NCBI GenBank assembly: GCA_029961685.1
Contig: JARWKL010000002.1
Coordinates: forward strand, 29,666,908-29,730,907
Reading direction: 5' to 3'
Origin: Aristolochia californica
Lineage: Eukaryota > Streptophyta > Magnoliopsida > Piperales > Aristolochiaceae
DNA length: 64,000 bases
The translations under genes and the position numbers were made by a program. The notes beneath the pieces are model-generated. The model was not told the DNA's origin and ran no database searches. It saw only the letters and a program-made list of their open reading frames with translations. Of the stretch, positions 25,292 to 39,891 are shown in pieces (position 1 is the stretch's first letter; each line of letters starts with the position of its first letter).

Positions 25292-26669
25292 GTTAACCTG
25301 TGGTTGGATATTTACCAGAGCCAAACAACTCACTTTTTGCCTATCCTTCAAAGTCAGAGATACTTTTTGGTATTATCTCTCTCAGCATTTGTGGATTTCC
25401 ATTTTGGATGTTCAATTTTTTTTTTGAAATCCAAACATGTCAACTTTTCTCGTAAACAAAATGAAAATTTTATAGCTCATGTATGAAAAAAAAAAGTTGA
25501 AAACTATAATATATTTAAGTGAAGAAAATTATTTCATGCACTAAAAAGGAACTCCAAAGTTTTGTTATCGATGTTTGGGAAATTGCACTAGTACAACCCC
25601 TGATAACTTGGTGGAATTTTATAAGAAAGAGATTTTTATTTGATCCTAACATGTTTTAAATGTGGTGGGTGTGCATGTCCGAAACTTGTTGAAGATGCAA
25701 ATGACCTAATGAACCCAAAATTTCAAGGAGTAGAAAAAATTAAATTCTCATGTTAACGAGTGGTTGGAAATTTACCAGAGCCAAACAACCCACTTTTTGC
25801 CTTGCCTTCAAAATCATCGATTCTTTTTGGAATTATCTCTCTCAGCATTTGTGCTTTTCCATTTTGGATGTTCAATTTTTTTTTGAAATCCGAACTTGTC
25901 CAACTTTTCTCATAAACAAAATGAAAATTTTAGAGCTCATGTATGAAGAAAAAATTTGAAAACAATAATAAATGTAAGTGAAGAAAATTATTTCATGCAC
26001 TAAAAATTAACTCCAAAGTTTTGTTATCCTTGTTTGGCAAATTCCACTCGTACAACCCCTGATAACTTGGTGAAATTTTATAAGAAAGAGATTTCTAATT
26101 GATCCTATCATGTTTTAAATGTGGTGGGTATGCATGCCGGAAACATGTTGAAGATGCAAATGACCTAATGATCCAAAAATTTCAAGGAGTAGAAAAAATT
26201 AAATTCTCAAGTTAATGTGTGGTTGGATTTTTTCCATAGCCAAAGAACCCACTTTTTGCCTATCCTTCAAAATCAGAGATACTTTTTGGAATTATCTCTC
26301 TCAGCATTTGTGCATCTCCATTTCTGATGTTTAATTTTCTTTTCATATCCAAACTTGTCCCACTTTTCTCGTAAAGAAAAGGAAAATTTTAGAGCTCATG
26401 TATGAAGAAAAAATTTGAAAACTATAATAAATATAAGTGAAGAAAATTATTTCATGCACTAAAAATGAACTCCAAAGTTTTGTTATCCATGTTTGGGAAA
26501 TTCCACTAGTACAACCCCTGATACCTTGGTGGAATTTTATAAGAAAGAGATTTCTAATTGATGCTAACATGTTTTAAATGTGGTCGGTATGCATGCCCGC
26601 AACATGTTGAAGATGCAAATGACCTAATGATCCAAAAATTTCAAGGAGTAGAAAAAATTAAATTCTCAA

Positions 26670-28043
26670 GTTAACGTATGGTTGGATATTTATCAGAGCC
26701 AAACAACCCACTTTTTGTCTATCGTTCAAAATCAGAGATACTTTTTGGAATTATCTCTCTTAGCATTTGCGCCTTTCCATTTTGGATGTTCAATTTTTTT
26801 TTTCAAATCCAAACTTGTCCCACATTTCTTATAAACAAAATCAAAATTTTAGAGTTCATGTATGAAGATAACATATAAAAACTATAATAAAACTAAGTGA
26901 AGAAAATTATTTCACGCACTAAGATGGAACACCAAAGTTTTGTTATCCAAGTTTGGAAAATTTCGCTAGAACAACCCCTAATAGGTTTGTGGAATTTTAT
27001 AAGAACGAGATTTCCAATTGATCCTAACATGTTTTAAATGTGGTGGGTATGCTTGCCAGAAACATGTTGAAGATGCAAATGACCTAATGATCCAAAAATT
27101 TCAAGGAGTAGAAAAAATTAAATTTTTAAGTTAACGTGTTGTTGGATATTGACAAGAGCCAAAAAACCCACTTGTTGCCTATCCTTTAAAATCAGAGAAA
27201 CTTTTTGGAATTATCTCTCTCAGCATTTGTGTATTTCCATTTTGGATATTCAATTTTTTTTTCATAGCAAAACTAGACCCACATTTCCCGTAAACAAAAT
27301 AAAAATTTTAGATTTCAATTACAAAGAAAAAATTTGAAACTATAATAAAAATAAGTGAAGAAAATTATTTCACGGACTAAAATGGAACTCCAAAGTTTCG
27401 TTATCCATGTTTTGAAAATTCCACTAGAACAACCCCTAAGAGCTTGGTGGAATTTTATAAGAAAGAGAATTCTAATTGATCCTAACATGTTTAAATTGTG
27501 GTGGGTATGCATGCCAGAAACATGTTGAAAATGCAAATGACCAAATGATCCAAAAATTTCAAGGAGTAGAAAAAATTATATTCCCAAGTTAACGTGTGGT
27601 TGGATATTTAGCAGAGCCAAACAATCCACTTTTTGCCACTCCTTCGAAATCTGAGATACTTTTTGGAATTATCTCTCCCAGTATTTATGCATTTCCATTT
27701 TCGATGTTCAATTTTTTTTTGAAATCCAAAGTTGTCCCATTTTTCTCGTAAACAAAATGACAATTTTAGAGTTCATGTATGCAGAAAAAATTTGAAAATT
27801 AAATTAAATATAAGTGAATAAAATTATTTCACGCACTAAAAATGAACTCCAAAGTTTTGTTATCCATGTTTGGGAAATTCCATTAGTACAACCCCTAATA
27901 GCTTGGAATTTTATAAGAAATAGATTTCTAATCTATCCTAACATGTTTTAAATGTGGTGGCTATGCATGCCAGAAACATGTTGAAGATGCAAATGACCTA
28001 ATGATCCAAAAATTTCAATGAGTAGAAAAAACTAAATTCTCAA
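26670..28043 (+). repeat. HOR cassette T1-T3-T4, copy 4 (T2 missing)
   Basis: T1 at 26670 (tttgtctatcg), then directly T3 at 27130 and T4 at 27588. T2 is absent, so one monomer has been lost in register, as expected from unequal exchange between monomers. The monomer before it (26211) ends with the tggtcggtatgc variant that also precedes 21624, 35772, 39892 and 42650. Confidence 0.8.
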
Positions 28044-28500
28044 GTTAACGTGTGGTTGGATATTTACCAGAGCCGAACAACCCACTTTTTGCCTATTCTT
28101 CAAAATCAGAGATACTTTTTGGAATATCTCTCTCAGCATTTTAGCATTTCAATTTTGGATGTTCATTTTTTTTTTCAAATCCAAACTTGTCCCACTTTTC
28201 CCGTAAACAAAATGAAAATTTTACAGCTCCTGTACGAAGAAAAAATTTGAAAACTATAATAAATGAATGTGAAGAAAATTAGTTCATGCACTAAAATTAA
28301 CTCCTAAGTTTTGTTATCCATGTTTGGGAAATTCCACTAGTACAACCCCTGATAACTTGGTGGAATTTTATATGAAAGAGATTTCTAATTGATCCTATAA
28401 TGTTTTAAATGTGGTGGGTGTGCATGCTAGAAACATGTTGAAGATGCAAATGACCAAATGATCCAAGAATTTCAATGAGTAGAAAAAATTAAATTCTCAA

Positions 28501-29401
28501 GTTAACATGTGGTTGGATATTTACCAGAGCCAAACAACCCACTTTTTCCCCCTCCTCCAAAATCAGAGGTACTTTTTGGAATTATCTCTCTCTGTATTTG
28601 TGCATTTCCATTTTGGATTATAAATTTTTTAAAATCCAAACTTGTCCCTCTTTTCTCGTAATCAAAATGAAAAGTTTAGAGTTCATGTATGCAGCAAAAA
28701 TTTGAAAACTATAATAAATGTAAGTGAAGAAAATTATTTCAGGCACAAAAAAGAACTCAAAAGTTTTGTTATCCATGATAGGGAAATTCCACAACTACAA
28801 CCTCTGATAGCTTGGTGGAATTTTATAAGAAAGAGATTTCTAATTCATCCTAACTTGTTTCAAGTGTGGTGGGTATGCATGCTAGAAACTTGTTGAAGAT
28901 GCAAATGACCTAATAATCCAAAAATTTCAAGGAATAGAAAAAATTAAATTCTCAAGTTAATGTTACCAAAGCCAAAACACCCACTTTTTGCCTTTCCTTC
29001 AAAATCAAAGATACTTTTTGAAAATATCTCTCTCTGCATTTGTGCATTTCCATTTTGGATGTTCAATTTTTTTTTGATATCCAAATTGGTCCCACTTTTC
29101 TCGTAAACAAAATGAAAATTTTAGAGCTCCTGTATGCAGAAAAAATTTGAAAGCTATAATAAATGTAAGTGAAGAAAATTATTTCACTCATTAAAAATGA
29201 AGTCCAAAGTTATGTTATCCATGTTTTGGAAATTCCACTAGTACTACCCTTTGTAGCTTAGTGGAATTTTATAAGAAAGAGATTTCTAATTAATCCTAAC
29301 ATGTTTTAAATGTGGTGGGTATACATGCCAGAAACATGTTGAAGATGCAAATGACCTAATGGTCCACAAATTTAGAGGAGTAGAAAAAATTAAATTCTCA
29401 A
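28501..29401 (+). repeat. P-Q monomer pair, copy 3, Q shortened
   Basis: P at 28501 and Q at 28957. Q has lost about 13 bp immediately after the anchor (gttaatgttacc), giving a 445-bp interval and destroying the HpaI motif and its CpG. Confidence 0.8.
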
Positions 29402-29859
29402 GTTAACATGTGGTTGGATATTTACCAGAGCCAAACAACCCACTTTTTCCCTTTCCTTCAAAATCAGAGATACTTTTTGGAATTATCTCTCTCAGCATTT
29501 GTGCATTTCCATTTTGGATCAATTTTTTTTTTTCAAATCCAAATTTGTCCTACTTTTCTCATAAACAAAATGAAAATTTTAGAGCTCATGTATGACGAAA
29601 AAATTTGAAAACAATAATAAATGTAAGTGAAGAAAATTATTTCATGCACTAAAAATGAACTCCAAAGTTTTGTTATCCATGTTTGGGAAATTGCACTAGT
29701 GCAGCCCCTGATAACTTGGTGGAATTTTATAAGAAAAAGATTTCTAATTGATCCTGTCATGTTTTAAATGTGGTGGGTATGCATGCTCAAAGCATGTCGA
29801 AGTTGCAAATGACCTAATGATCCAAAAATTTCAAGGAGTAGAAAAAATTAAATTCTCAA

Positions 29860-31207
29860 GTTAACGTGAGGTCGGATATTTAATAGATCCGAACAACCCA
29901 CTTTTTGCCTATCCTTCAAAATCAGAGATACTTTTTGGAATTATCTCTCTCAGCATTTGTGCATTTCCATTTTGGATTATAATTTTTTTTTAAATCCAAA
30001 CTTGTCCCACTTTACTCATAAACAAAAAGAAAAGTTTAGAGTTCATGTATGCAGCAAAAATTTGAAAACTATAATAAATGTAAGTGAAGAAAATTACTTC
30101 ATGTACAAAAATGAACTCCAAAGTTTTGTTATCCATGTTTGGGAAATTCCACAAGGTATAACCCCTAATAGCTTGGTGGAATTTTATAAGAAAGTGATTT
30201 CAAATTGCTCCTAACATGTTTTAAATATGGTGGGTATGCATGCCAGAAACATGTTGTAGATGCAAATGACCTAATGATCCAAAAATTTCAAGCAGTAGAA
30301 AAAATTATATTCTCAAATTAACGTGTGGTTGGATATTTACAAGAGCCAAAAAACCCACTTTTTGCCTATCTTTTAAAATCAGAGAAACTTTTTGGAATTA
30401 TCCCTCACAGCATTTGTGTATTTCCATTTTGGATGTTCAATTTTATTTCATATCAAAACTTGACCAACATTTCTCGAAAAAAAATAAATTTAGAGTTAAA
30501 TTATGAAGAAAAAATTTGAAACTATAATAAAAATAAGTGAAGAAAGTTATTTCACGCACTAAAATAGAACTCCAAAGTTTTCTTATCCATGTTTGGAAAA
30601 TTCCACTAGAACAACCCCTAAGAGCTTGGTGGAATTTATAAGAAAGAGATTTCTAATTGATCCTAACATATTTAAAATGTGGTGGGTACGCATGCCAGAA
30701 ACATGTTGAAGATGCAAATGACCGAATGATCCAAAAATTTCAAGGTGTAGAAAAAATTAAATTCCCAAGTAAACGTGTGGTTGGATATTTAGCATAGCCA
30801 AACAACCCACTTTTTGCCACTCCTTCGAAATCAGAGATACTTTTTAGAATTATCTCTCCCAGCATTTGTGCATTGCCATTTTGGATGTTCAATTTTTTTT
30901 GAAATCCAAAGTTGTCCCATTTTTCTCGTAAACAAAATGGCAATTTTAGAGTTCACGTATGCAGAAAAAATTTGAAAATTGAAATAAATATAAGTGAAGA
31001 AAATGAACTGCAAAGTTTTGTTATCCATGTTTGGGAAATTCCACAAGTACAACCCCAAATAGCTTGGTGGAATTTTATAAGAAATAGATTTCTAATCTAT
31101 CCTAACATGTTTTAAATGTGGTGGGTATGCATGCCCGAAACATGTTGAAGATGCAAATGACCTAATGATCCAAAAATTTCAATGAGTAGAAAAAATTAAA
31201 TTCTCAA
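29860..31207 (+). repeat. HOR cassette T2-T3-T4, copy 5 (T1 missing)
   Basis: T2 at 29860 (tagatccgaac), T3 at 30317, T4 at 30769. The preceding monomer (29402) lacks the T1 diagnostic. The T4 copy has a deletion of about 20 bp at about 31000-31008, between the repeated aaaat of gaagaaaat and aaaatgaact, giving a 439-bp interval. Confidence 0.8.
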
Positions 31208-32120
31208 GTTAACGTGTGGTTGGATATTTACCAGAGCCAAACAACCCACTTTTTGCCTCTCCTTCAAAATCAAAGATACTTTTTGGAATATCTCTCTCAG
31301 CATTTGTGTATTTCCATTTTGGATGTTCATTTTTTTTTTCAAATCCAACCTTGTCCCATATTTCTCGTTAAATAAATAAAAATTTTAGAGCTCATGTATG
31401 TAGAAAAAATTTGAAAACTATAATAAAAGTAAGTGAAGAAAATTATTTCTTGCACTAAAAATGAACTCAAAAGTTTTGTTATCCATGTTTTGGAAATTCC
31501 ACTAGTACAACCCCCGATAACTTGGTGGAATTTTATAAGAAAGAGATTTCTATTTGATCCTAACATGTTTTAAATGTGGTGGGTATGCATGCCCGAAACA
31601 TGTTGAAGATGCAAATGACCTAATGATCCAAAAATTTCAAGGAGTAGAAAAAAATAAACTCTCAAGTTAACGTGTGGTTGGATGTTTACCAGAGCCAAAC
31701 AACCCACTTTTTGCCCATCCTTCAAAATCAGATATACTTTTGGATTTATCTCTCTCAGCATTTGTGCATTTCCATTTTGGATGTTCAATTTTTTTTTCAA
31801 ATCCAAACTTGTCCCACTTTTCTCGTAAATTAAATGAAAATTTTAGAGCTCATGTATACAGAAAAAATTTGAAAACTACAATAAATATAAGTGAAGAAAA
31901 TTATATCTTGCACTAAAAATGAACTGCAAAGTTTTGTTATCCATGTTTGGGAAATTCCACAAGTACAACCCCTGATAACTTGGTGGAATTTTATATGAAA
32001 GATATTTCTAATTGATCCTATAATGTTTTAAATATGGTGGGTGTGCATGTTAGAAACATGTTGAAGATGCAAATGACCTAATGATCCAAAAATTTTGAGT
32101 AGAAAAAATTAAATTCTCAA

Positions 32121-33023
32121 GTTAACATGTGGTTGGATATTTACCAGAGCCAAAGAACCCACTTTTTGCCCCTCCTTCAAAATCAGAGATAGTTTTTGGA
32201 ATTATCTCTCTCAGCATTTGTGCATTTCCATTTTGGATTATAATTTTTTTTAAATCCAAACTTGTTCCACTTTTCTCGTAATCAAAATGAAAAGTTTAGA
32301 GTTCATGTATGCAACAAAAATTTGAAAAATATAATAAATGTAAGTGAAGAAAATTATTTCAGGCACTAAAAATGAACTCAAAATTTTTGTTATCCATGTT
32401 TGGGAAATTCCACTAGTACAACCTCTGATAGCTTGGTGGAATTTTATAAGAAAGATATTTCTAATTCATCCTAACATGTTTTAAATGCGGTGGGTGTGCT
32501 TGCTAGAAACATGTTGAAGATGCAAATGACCTAATGATCCAAAAATTTCAAGAAATAGAAAAAATTAAATTCTCAAGTTAACGTGTAGTTGGATATTTAC
32601 CAGAGCCAAAACACCCACTTTTTGAAAATATGAGATACTTTTTGAAATATCTCTCTCTGCATTTGTGCGTTTCCATTTTGGATGTTCAATTTTTTTTCAA
32701 ATCCAAACTTATCCCACTTTTCTCGTAAACAAAATGAAAATTTTAGAGCTGATGTATGCAGAAAAATTTTGAAATCTATAATAAATGTAAGTGAAGAAAA
32801 TTATTTCACGCACTAAAAATAAACTCCAAAGTTTTGTTATCCATGTTTGGAAAATTCCACTAGTACATCCCCTTGTAGCTTGGTGGAATTTTATAAGAAA
32901 GAGATTTCTAATTAATCCTAACATGTTTTAAATGTGGTAGGTATGCATGCCAAAAACATGTTGAAGATGCAAATGACCAAATGATCCAAAAATTTCAAGG
33001 AGTAGAAATAATTAAATTCTCAA
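32121..33023 (+). repeat. P-Q monomer pair, copy 4, Q shortened
   Basis: P at 32121 and Q at 32577. Q has lost about 12 bp near 32620, where cactttttg is joined to aaaatatgag, giving a 447-bp interval. The shift to the next P-Q pair is 6,400 bp, fourteen monomers. Confidence 0.8.
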
Positions 33024-35771
33024 GTTAACGTGTGGTTGAATATTTATCAGAGCTAAACAACCCACTTTTTTCCTATCCTTCAAAATCAGAGATACTTTTT
33101 GGAATTATCTCTCTATGCAATTGTGCATTTCCATTTTGGATGTTAAATTTTTTATTCAAGTCCAAACTTGTCCCACTTTTCTCGTTAAAAAAATGAAAAT
33201 TTTAAAGTTCATGTATGGAAAAAAATTATAAAACTTCAATAAATGTAAGTGTGGAAAATTATTTCATGCACTATAAATGAACTCCAAAGTTTTGTTATCC
33301 ATGGTTGGGAAATTCCACTTGTACAAACTCCTAATAGCATGGTGGAATTTTATAAGAAAGAGAAATCTAATTTATCCTAACATGTTTTAAATGTGGTGGG
33401 TATGCATGCCAGAAATCCGTTGAAGATGCAAATGACCTAATGATCCAAAAAATTCAAGGAGTAGAAAAAATTAAATTCTCAAGTTAACGTGTATTTGGAT
33501 ATTTACCAAAGCCATACAACCCACTTTTCCCCTATCCTGCAAAACCAGAGATACTTTTTGGAATTATCTCTCTCAGCATTTGTGCATTTCCATTTTGGAT
33601 GTTCAATTTTTTTTTCAAATTATAACTTGTCCCACATTTCTCGTAAACAAAATGAAAATTTTAGAGTTCATGTATGCAAAAAAAAATTTAAACTATAATA
33701 AATGTATGTGTAGAAAATTATTTCACACACTAAAAATGAACTCCAATGTTTTGTTATCCATGTTTTGGAAATTCCTCTAGTACAACCGCTAATAGCTTGG
33801 AGGAATTTTATAAGAAAGAGATTTCTACTTGATCCGAACATGTTTTAAAAGTGGTGGGTATCCATGCAAGAAACATGTTGAAGATGCAATTGACCTAATG
33901 ATCATAAAATTTCAAGGAGTAGAAAAATTAAATTCTCAAGTTATTGTGTGGTTGGATATTTACTAGAGCCAAACAACCCACTTTTTGCCTATCCTTCAAA
34001 ATCAGAGATACTTTTTGGAATTATCTCTCTAAGCATTTGTGCATTTCCATTTTGGATGTACAATTTTTTTTTCAAATCCAAACTTGTCCCACATTTCTCC
34101 TAAATAAAATGAAAATTTGAGAGTTCATGTATGAAGAGAAAATTTAAAAACTATAATAAAAGTAAGTGAAGAAAATTATTTCACGCACTATAATGGAACT
34201 CCAAAGTTTTGTTATCCATGTTTGGAAAATTCCACTAGAACAACCACTAATAGCTTGGTGGAATTTCATAAGAAAGAGATTTCTAATTGATTGTAACAAA
34301 TTTTAAATGTGGTGGGTATGCATTCCAGAAACATGTTGAAGATGCAAATGACCTAATGATCCAAAAATTTCAAGGGGTAGAAAAAATTAAATTCTCAAGT
34401 TAACGTGTGGTTGGATATTTAGCAAAGCCAAACAACCCACTTTTTGCCTATCCTTCAAAATTAGAGATATTTTTTGGAATGATCTCTCTGAGCATTTGTG
34501 CATTTCCATTTTGGATGTTCAATTTTGTTTTAAAATCCAAACATGTCCCACTTTTCTTAAACAAAATGAAAATTTTGGAGTTCATGTAGGCTGAAAAAAT
34601 TTGAAAACTATTATAAATGTAAGTGAATAAAATTATTTCACGCACTAAAAATGAATTCTTAAATTTTATTATCCATGTTATGGGAAATTCCACTAGTACA
34701 ACCCCTAATAGCTTGGTGGAATTTTATAAGAAATAGATTTCTAATCTATCCTAATATGTTTTAAATGTGGTGGGTATGCATGCCCGAAACATGTTGAAGA
34801 TGCAAATGACGTAATGATCCAAAAATTTCAATGAGTAGAAAAAATTAAATTCTCAAGTTAATGTGTGGTTGGATATTTTCCAGAGCCAAACGACCCACTT
34901 TTTGCTTATCATTCAAAATTAGAGATACTTTTTGGAATATCTCTCTCAGCAGTTGTGCATTTCCATTTTGGATGTTCAATTTTTTTTTCATCTCCAAACA
35001 TGTCCCATTTTTCTCGTAAGAAAAATGAAAATTTTAGAGCTCATGTATGCACAAAAAATTTGAAAACTATAATAAATTTAATTGAAGAAATTTATTTCAC
35101 GCACTAAAAATGAACTCCAAAGTTTTGTTATCCATGTTTTGGAAATTCCACTAGTACAACCCCTAATAGCTTGGTGGAATTTTAAAAGAAATAGATTTCT
35201 AATCTATCCTAACATGTTTGAAATGTGGTGGGTATGCATGCCAGAAACATGTTGAAGATGCAAATGACCTAATGATCCAACAATTTCAATTAGTAGAAAA
35301 AATTAAATTCTCAAGTTAACGTGAGGTTGGATATTTACCAGAGCCAAACAACCCACTTTTTGCTTATCCTTCAAAATTAGAGATACTTTTTGGAATATCT
35401 CTATCAGCATTTGTGCATTTCCATTTTGTATGTTCAATTTTTTTTTCATATCCAAACATGTCCCACTTTTCTCGTAAACAAAATGAAAATTTTAGAGCTC
35501 ATGTATGAAGAAAAATATGAAAACTATAATAAATGTAAGTGAAGAAAATTATTTCATGCACAAAAAATGAACTCCAAAGTTTTGTTATCCATGTTTTGGA
35601 AATTCCACTAGTATAACCCCTGATAAGTTGGTGGAATTTTATAAGAAAGAGATTTCTAATTGATGCTAACATGTTTTAATTGTGGTCGATATGCATGCCC
35701 GAAGCATGTTGAAGATGCAAATGACCTAATGATCCAAAAATTTCAAGGAGTAGAAAAAATTAAATTCTCAA
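33024..35771 (+). repeat. Forward monomers between cassettes, no private HOR seen
   Basis: Six monomers with anchors 33024, 33483, 33940, 34399, 34857 and 35315. 34857 and 35315 resemble each other (both gcttatc with attcaaaattagag), a neighbour duplication. 35315 ends with the gatgctaac and tggtcg variants that announce T1. No non-satellite sequence. Confidence 0.75.
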
Positions 35772-37603
35772 GTTAACGTGTGGTTGGATATTTACTAGAG
35801 CCAAACAACCCACTTTTTGTCTATCCTTCAAAATCAGAGAAACTTTTTGGAATTATCTCTCTTAGCATTTGCGCCTTTCCATTTTGGATGTTCAATTTTT
35901 TTTTCAAATCCGAACTTGTCCCACATTTCTCGTCAACAAAATGAAAATTTTGGAGTTCATGTATGAAGAAAAAATTTTAAAAATATAATAAAAGTAAGTG
36001 AAGAAAATTATTTCATGCACTAAATTCGAACCCCAAAGTTTTGTTATCCATGTTTGGAAAATTCCACTAGAACAAACCCTAATAGGTTTGTGCAATTTTA
36101 TAAGAACGAGATTTCCAATTGATCCTAACATGTTTTAAATGTGGTGGGCATGCTTGCCAGAAACATGTTGAAGATGCAAATGACCTAATCGTCCAAAAAT
36201 TTCAAGGAGTAGAAAAATAATATTCTCAAGTTAACGGGAGGTTGGATATTTACCAGATCCGAGCAACCCACTTCTTTCCTATCCTTCAAAATTAGAGATA
36301 CTTTTTGGAATTATCTCTCTCAGCATTTGTGCATTTCCATTTTGGATTATCAATTTTTTTTAAATCGAAACTTGTCCCACTTTTCTCGTAAACAAAAAGA
36401 AAAGTTTAGAGTTCATGTATGCAGAAAAAATTTGAAAACTATAATAAATGTAAGTGAAGAAAATTACTTCAGGACCAAAAAATGAACTCCAAAGTTTTGT
36501 TTATCCATGTTTGAGAAATTCCACTAGTACAACCCCTAATAGCTTGGCGGAATTTTATAGGAAAGAGATTTCTAATTGCTCTTAACATGTTTTAAATGTG
36601 GTGGGTAAGCATGCCAGAAACATTATGAAGATGTAAATGACCTAATGATCCAAAAATTTCAAGCAGTAGAAAAAATTATATTCTCAAATTAACATGTGGT
36701 TGGATATTTACAAGAGCCAAAAAACCCACTTTTCTCCTATCCTTTAAAATCAGAGAAACTTTTTGGAATTATCTTTCTCAGCATTTGTGTATTTCCATTT
36801 TGGATGTTAGATTTTTTTTTTCATATCAAAACTTGACCCACATTTCTCTTAAAGAAAATAAAAATTTCAGAGTTCAATTATGAAGAAAAAATTTGAAAAC
36901 TATAATAAAAATAAGTGAAGAAAATTATTTCACGTACTAAAATGGAACTCCAAAGTTTTGTTATCCATGTTTGGAAAATTCAACTAGAACAACGCCTAAG
37001 AGCTTGGTGGAATTTTATAAGAAAGAGATTTCTAATTGACCCTAACATGTCTAAAATGTGGTGGGTATGCATGCCAGAAACATGTTGAAGATGCAAATGA
37101 CCTAATGATCCAAAAAATTCGAGTAGAAAAAAATAAATTCCCAAGTTAACATGTGGTTGGATATTTAGTAGAGCCAAACAACCGACTTTTTGCCGCTCCT
37201 TGGAAATCAGAGATACATTTCGGAATTATCTCTCCCAGCATTTGTGCATTTCCACTTTGGATGTTCAATTTTTTTTTGAAATCCAAAGTTGTCCCACTTT
37301 TCTCGTAAAAACAACGACAATTTTAGAGTTCATGTATGCAGAAAAAATTTGAAAACTAAAATAAATATAAGTGAAGAAAATTATTTCACGCACTAAAAAT
37401 GAACTCCAAGGTTTTGTTATCCATGTTTGGGAAATTCCACTAGTACAACCCCTAATAGCTTGGTGGAATTTTATAAGAAATAGATTTCTAATTGATGTTA
37501 ACACGTTTTAAATGTGGTGGGTATGCTTGCCTGAAACATGTTGAAGATGCAAATGACCTAATGATCGAAAAATTTCAAGGAGTAGAAAAAAATAAATTCT
37601 CAA
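35772..37603 (+). repeat. HOR cassette T1-T2-T3-T4, copy 6
   Basis: T1 at 35772, T2 at 36230 (cagatccgagc), T3 at 36688, T4 at 37145. T2, T3 and T4 lie fourteen monomers (6.37 kb) after those of copy 5, and the following P-Q pairs (32121, 38521, 44860) keep the same fourteen-monomer spacing, so this part of the array has a longer period than the 12-20 kb part. Confidence 0.85.
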
Positions 37604-38520
37604 GTTAACGTGTGGTTGGATATTTACAAGAGCCAAACAACCCACTTTTTGCTTATCCTTCAAAATCAGAGATACTTTTTGGAATCATCTCTCTCAGCAT
37701 TTGTGCATTTCGATTTTGGATGTTCAATTATTTTTTCAAATCCAAACTTGTCCCACTTTTTTCGTAAACAAAATGAAAATTTTAGAGCTCATGTATGAAG
37801 AAAAAATTTGAAAACTATAATAAATGTAAGTGAAGAAAATTATTTCATTCACTAAAAATGAACTCCAAAGTTTTGTTATCCATGTTTGGGAAATTCCACT
37901 AGTACAACCCCAGATAACTTGGTGGAATTTTATAAAAAAGAGATTTCTAATTGATCAAGTCATGTTTTAAATGTGGTGGGTATGCATGCCAGAAACATGT
38001 TGAAGTTGCAAATGACCTAATGATCCAAAATTTTCAAGGAGTAGAAAAAATTAAACTCTCAAGTTACCGTGTGGTTGGATATTTACAAGAGCCAAACAAC
38101 CCACTTTTTGCCTATCCTTCAAAATCAGAGATACTTTTTGGACTTATCTCTCTTAGCATTTGTGCATTTCCATTTTGGATGTTCAAATTCTTTTTCAAAT
38201 CCAAACTTGTCCCACTTTTCTTGTAAACAAAATGAAAATTTGAGAGCTCATGTGTGAAGAAAAAATTGAAAACTAAAATAATTGTCAGAGTAGAAAATTA
38301 TTTCATGCACTAAAAATGAACTCCAAAGTTTTGTTATCCATGTTTGGGAAATTCCACTAGTACAACCCATGATAACTTGGTGGAATTTTATAAGAAAGAG
38401 ATTTCTAATTAATCCTATAATGTTTTAAATGTGGTGGGTATGCATGCCAGAAACATGTTGAAGATGCAAATGACCTAATGATCCATAAATTTCAAGGAGT
38501 AGAATAAATTAAATTCTCAA

Positions 38521-39434
38521 GTTAACATGTGGTTGGATATTTATAAAAGCCAAACAACCCTCTTTTTGCCCCTCCTTTAAAATTAGAGATACTTTTTGGA
38601 ATTATCTCTCTCAGCATTTGTGCATTTCCATTTTGGATTATAAATTTTTTTAAATCAAACTTGTCCCATTTTTCTCGTAATCAAAATGAAAATTTTAGAG
38701 TTCATGTATGCAAAAAAAATTTGAAAACTATAGTAAATGTAAGTGAAGAAAATTATATCAGGCACTAAAAATGAACTCAAAAGTTTTGTTATCCATGTTT
38801 GGGAAATTCCACTAGTACCACCACTGATAGCTTGGTGGAATTTTATAAGAAAGAGATTTCTAATTCATCCTAACATGTTTTAAGTGCGGTGGGTATGCAT
38901 GCTAGAAACATGTTGAAGATGCAAATGACCTAATGAACCAAGAATTTCAAGGAATGGCAAAAATTAAATTCTCAAGTTAACATGTAGTTGGATATTTACC
39001 AGAGCCAAAACACCCACTTTTTGACTATCCTTCAAAATCAGATATACTTTTTGAAACTATCTCTCTCTGCATTTGGGCATTTCCATTTTGGATGTTCAAT
39101 TTTTTTTTCAAATCCAAACTTGTCCCACTTTTCTCATAAACAAAATGAAAATTTTAGAGCTCATGTATGCAGAAAAAATTTGAAAACTATAATAAATGTA
39201 AGTGAAGAAATTTATTTCACGCATTAAAAACGAACTCCAAAGTTTTGTTATCCATGTTTGGGAAATTCCACTAGTACAACCCCTTGTAGTTTGGTGGAAT
39301 TTTATAAGAAAGAGATTTCTAAATAATCCTAACATGTTTTAAATGTGGTGGGTATGCATGCCAGAAACATGTTGAAGATGCAAATGACCTAATGATCCAA
39401 AAATTTCAAGGAGTAGAAAAAATTAAATTCTCAA
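38521..39434 (+). repeat. P-Q monomer pair, copy 5
   Basis: P at 38521 (gcccctccttt, gattataaatt) and Q at 38976 (tgtagttgg, agagccaaaacacccac). Fourteen monomers from the preceding and following pairs. Confidence 0.8.
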
Positions 39435-39891
39435 GTTAACGTGTGGTTTGATATTTACCAGAGCCAAACAACCCACTTTTTGCCTATCCTTCAAAATCAG
39501 AGATACTTTTGGAATTATCTCTCGCAACATTTCTGCATTTCCATTTGGATGTTCAATTTTTTTTTCAAATCCAAACTTGTCCCACTTTTCTTGTAAACAA
39601 AATGAAAATTTTAGAGCTCATGTATGAAGAAAAAATTTGAAAACTATAATAAATGTAAGTGAAGAAAATTATTTCATGAACAAATAATGAACTCCAAAGT
39701 TTTGTTATCCATGTTTGGGAAATTCCACTAGTATAACTCCTGATAACTTTGTGGAATTTTATAAGAAAGAGATTTCTAATTGATGGTAACATGTTTTAAA
39801 TGTGGTCGGTATGCATGCCCGAAACATGTTGAAGATGCAAATGACCTAATGATCCAAAAATTTCAAGGAGTAGAAAAAATTGAATCCTCAA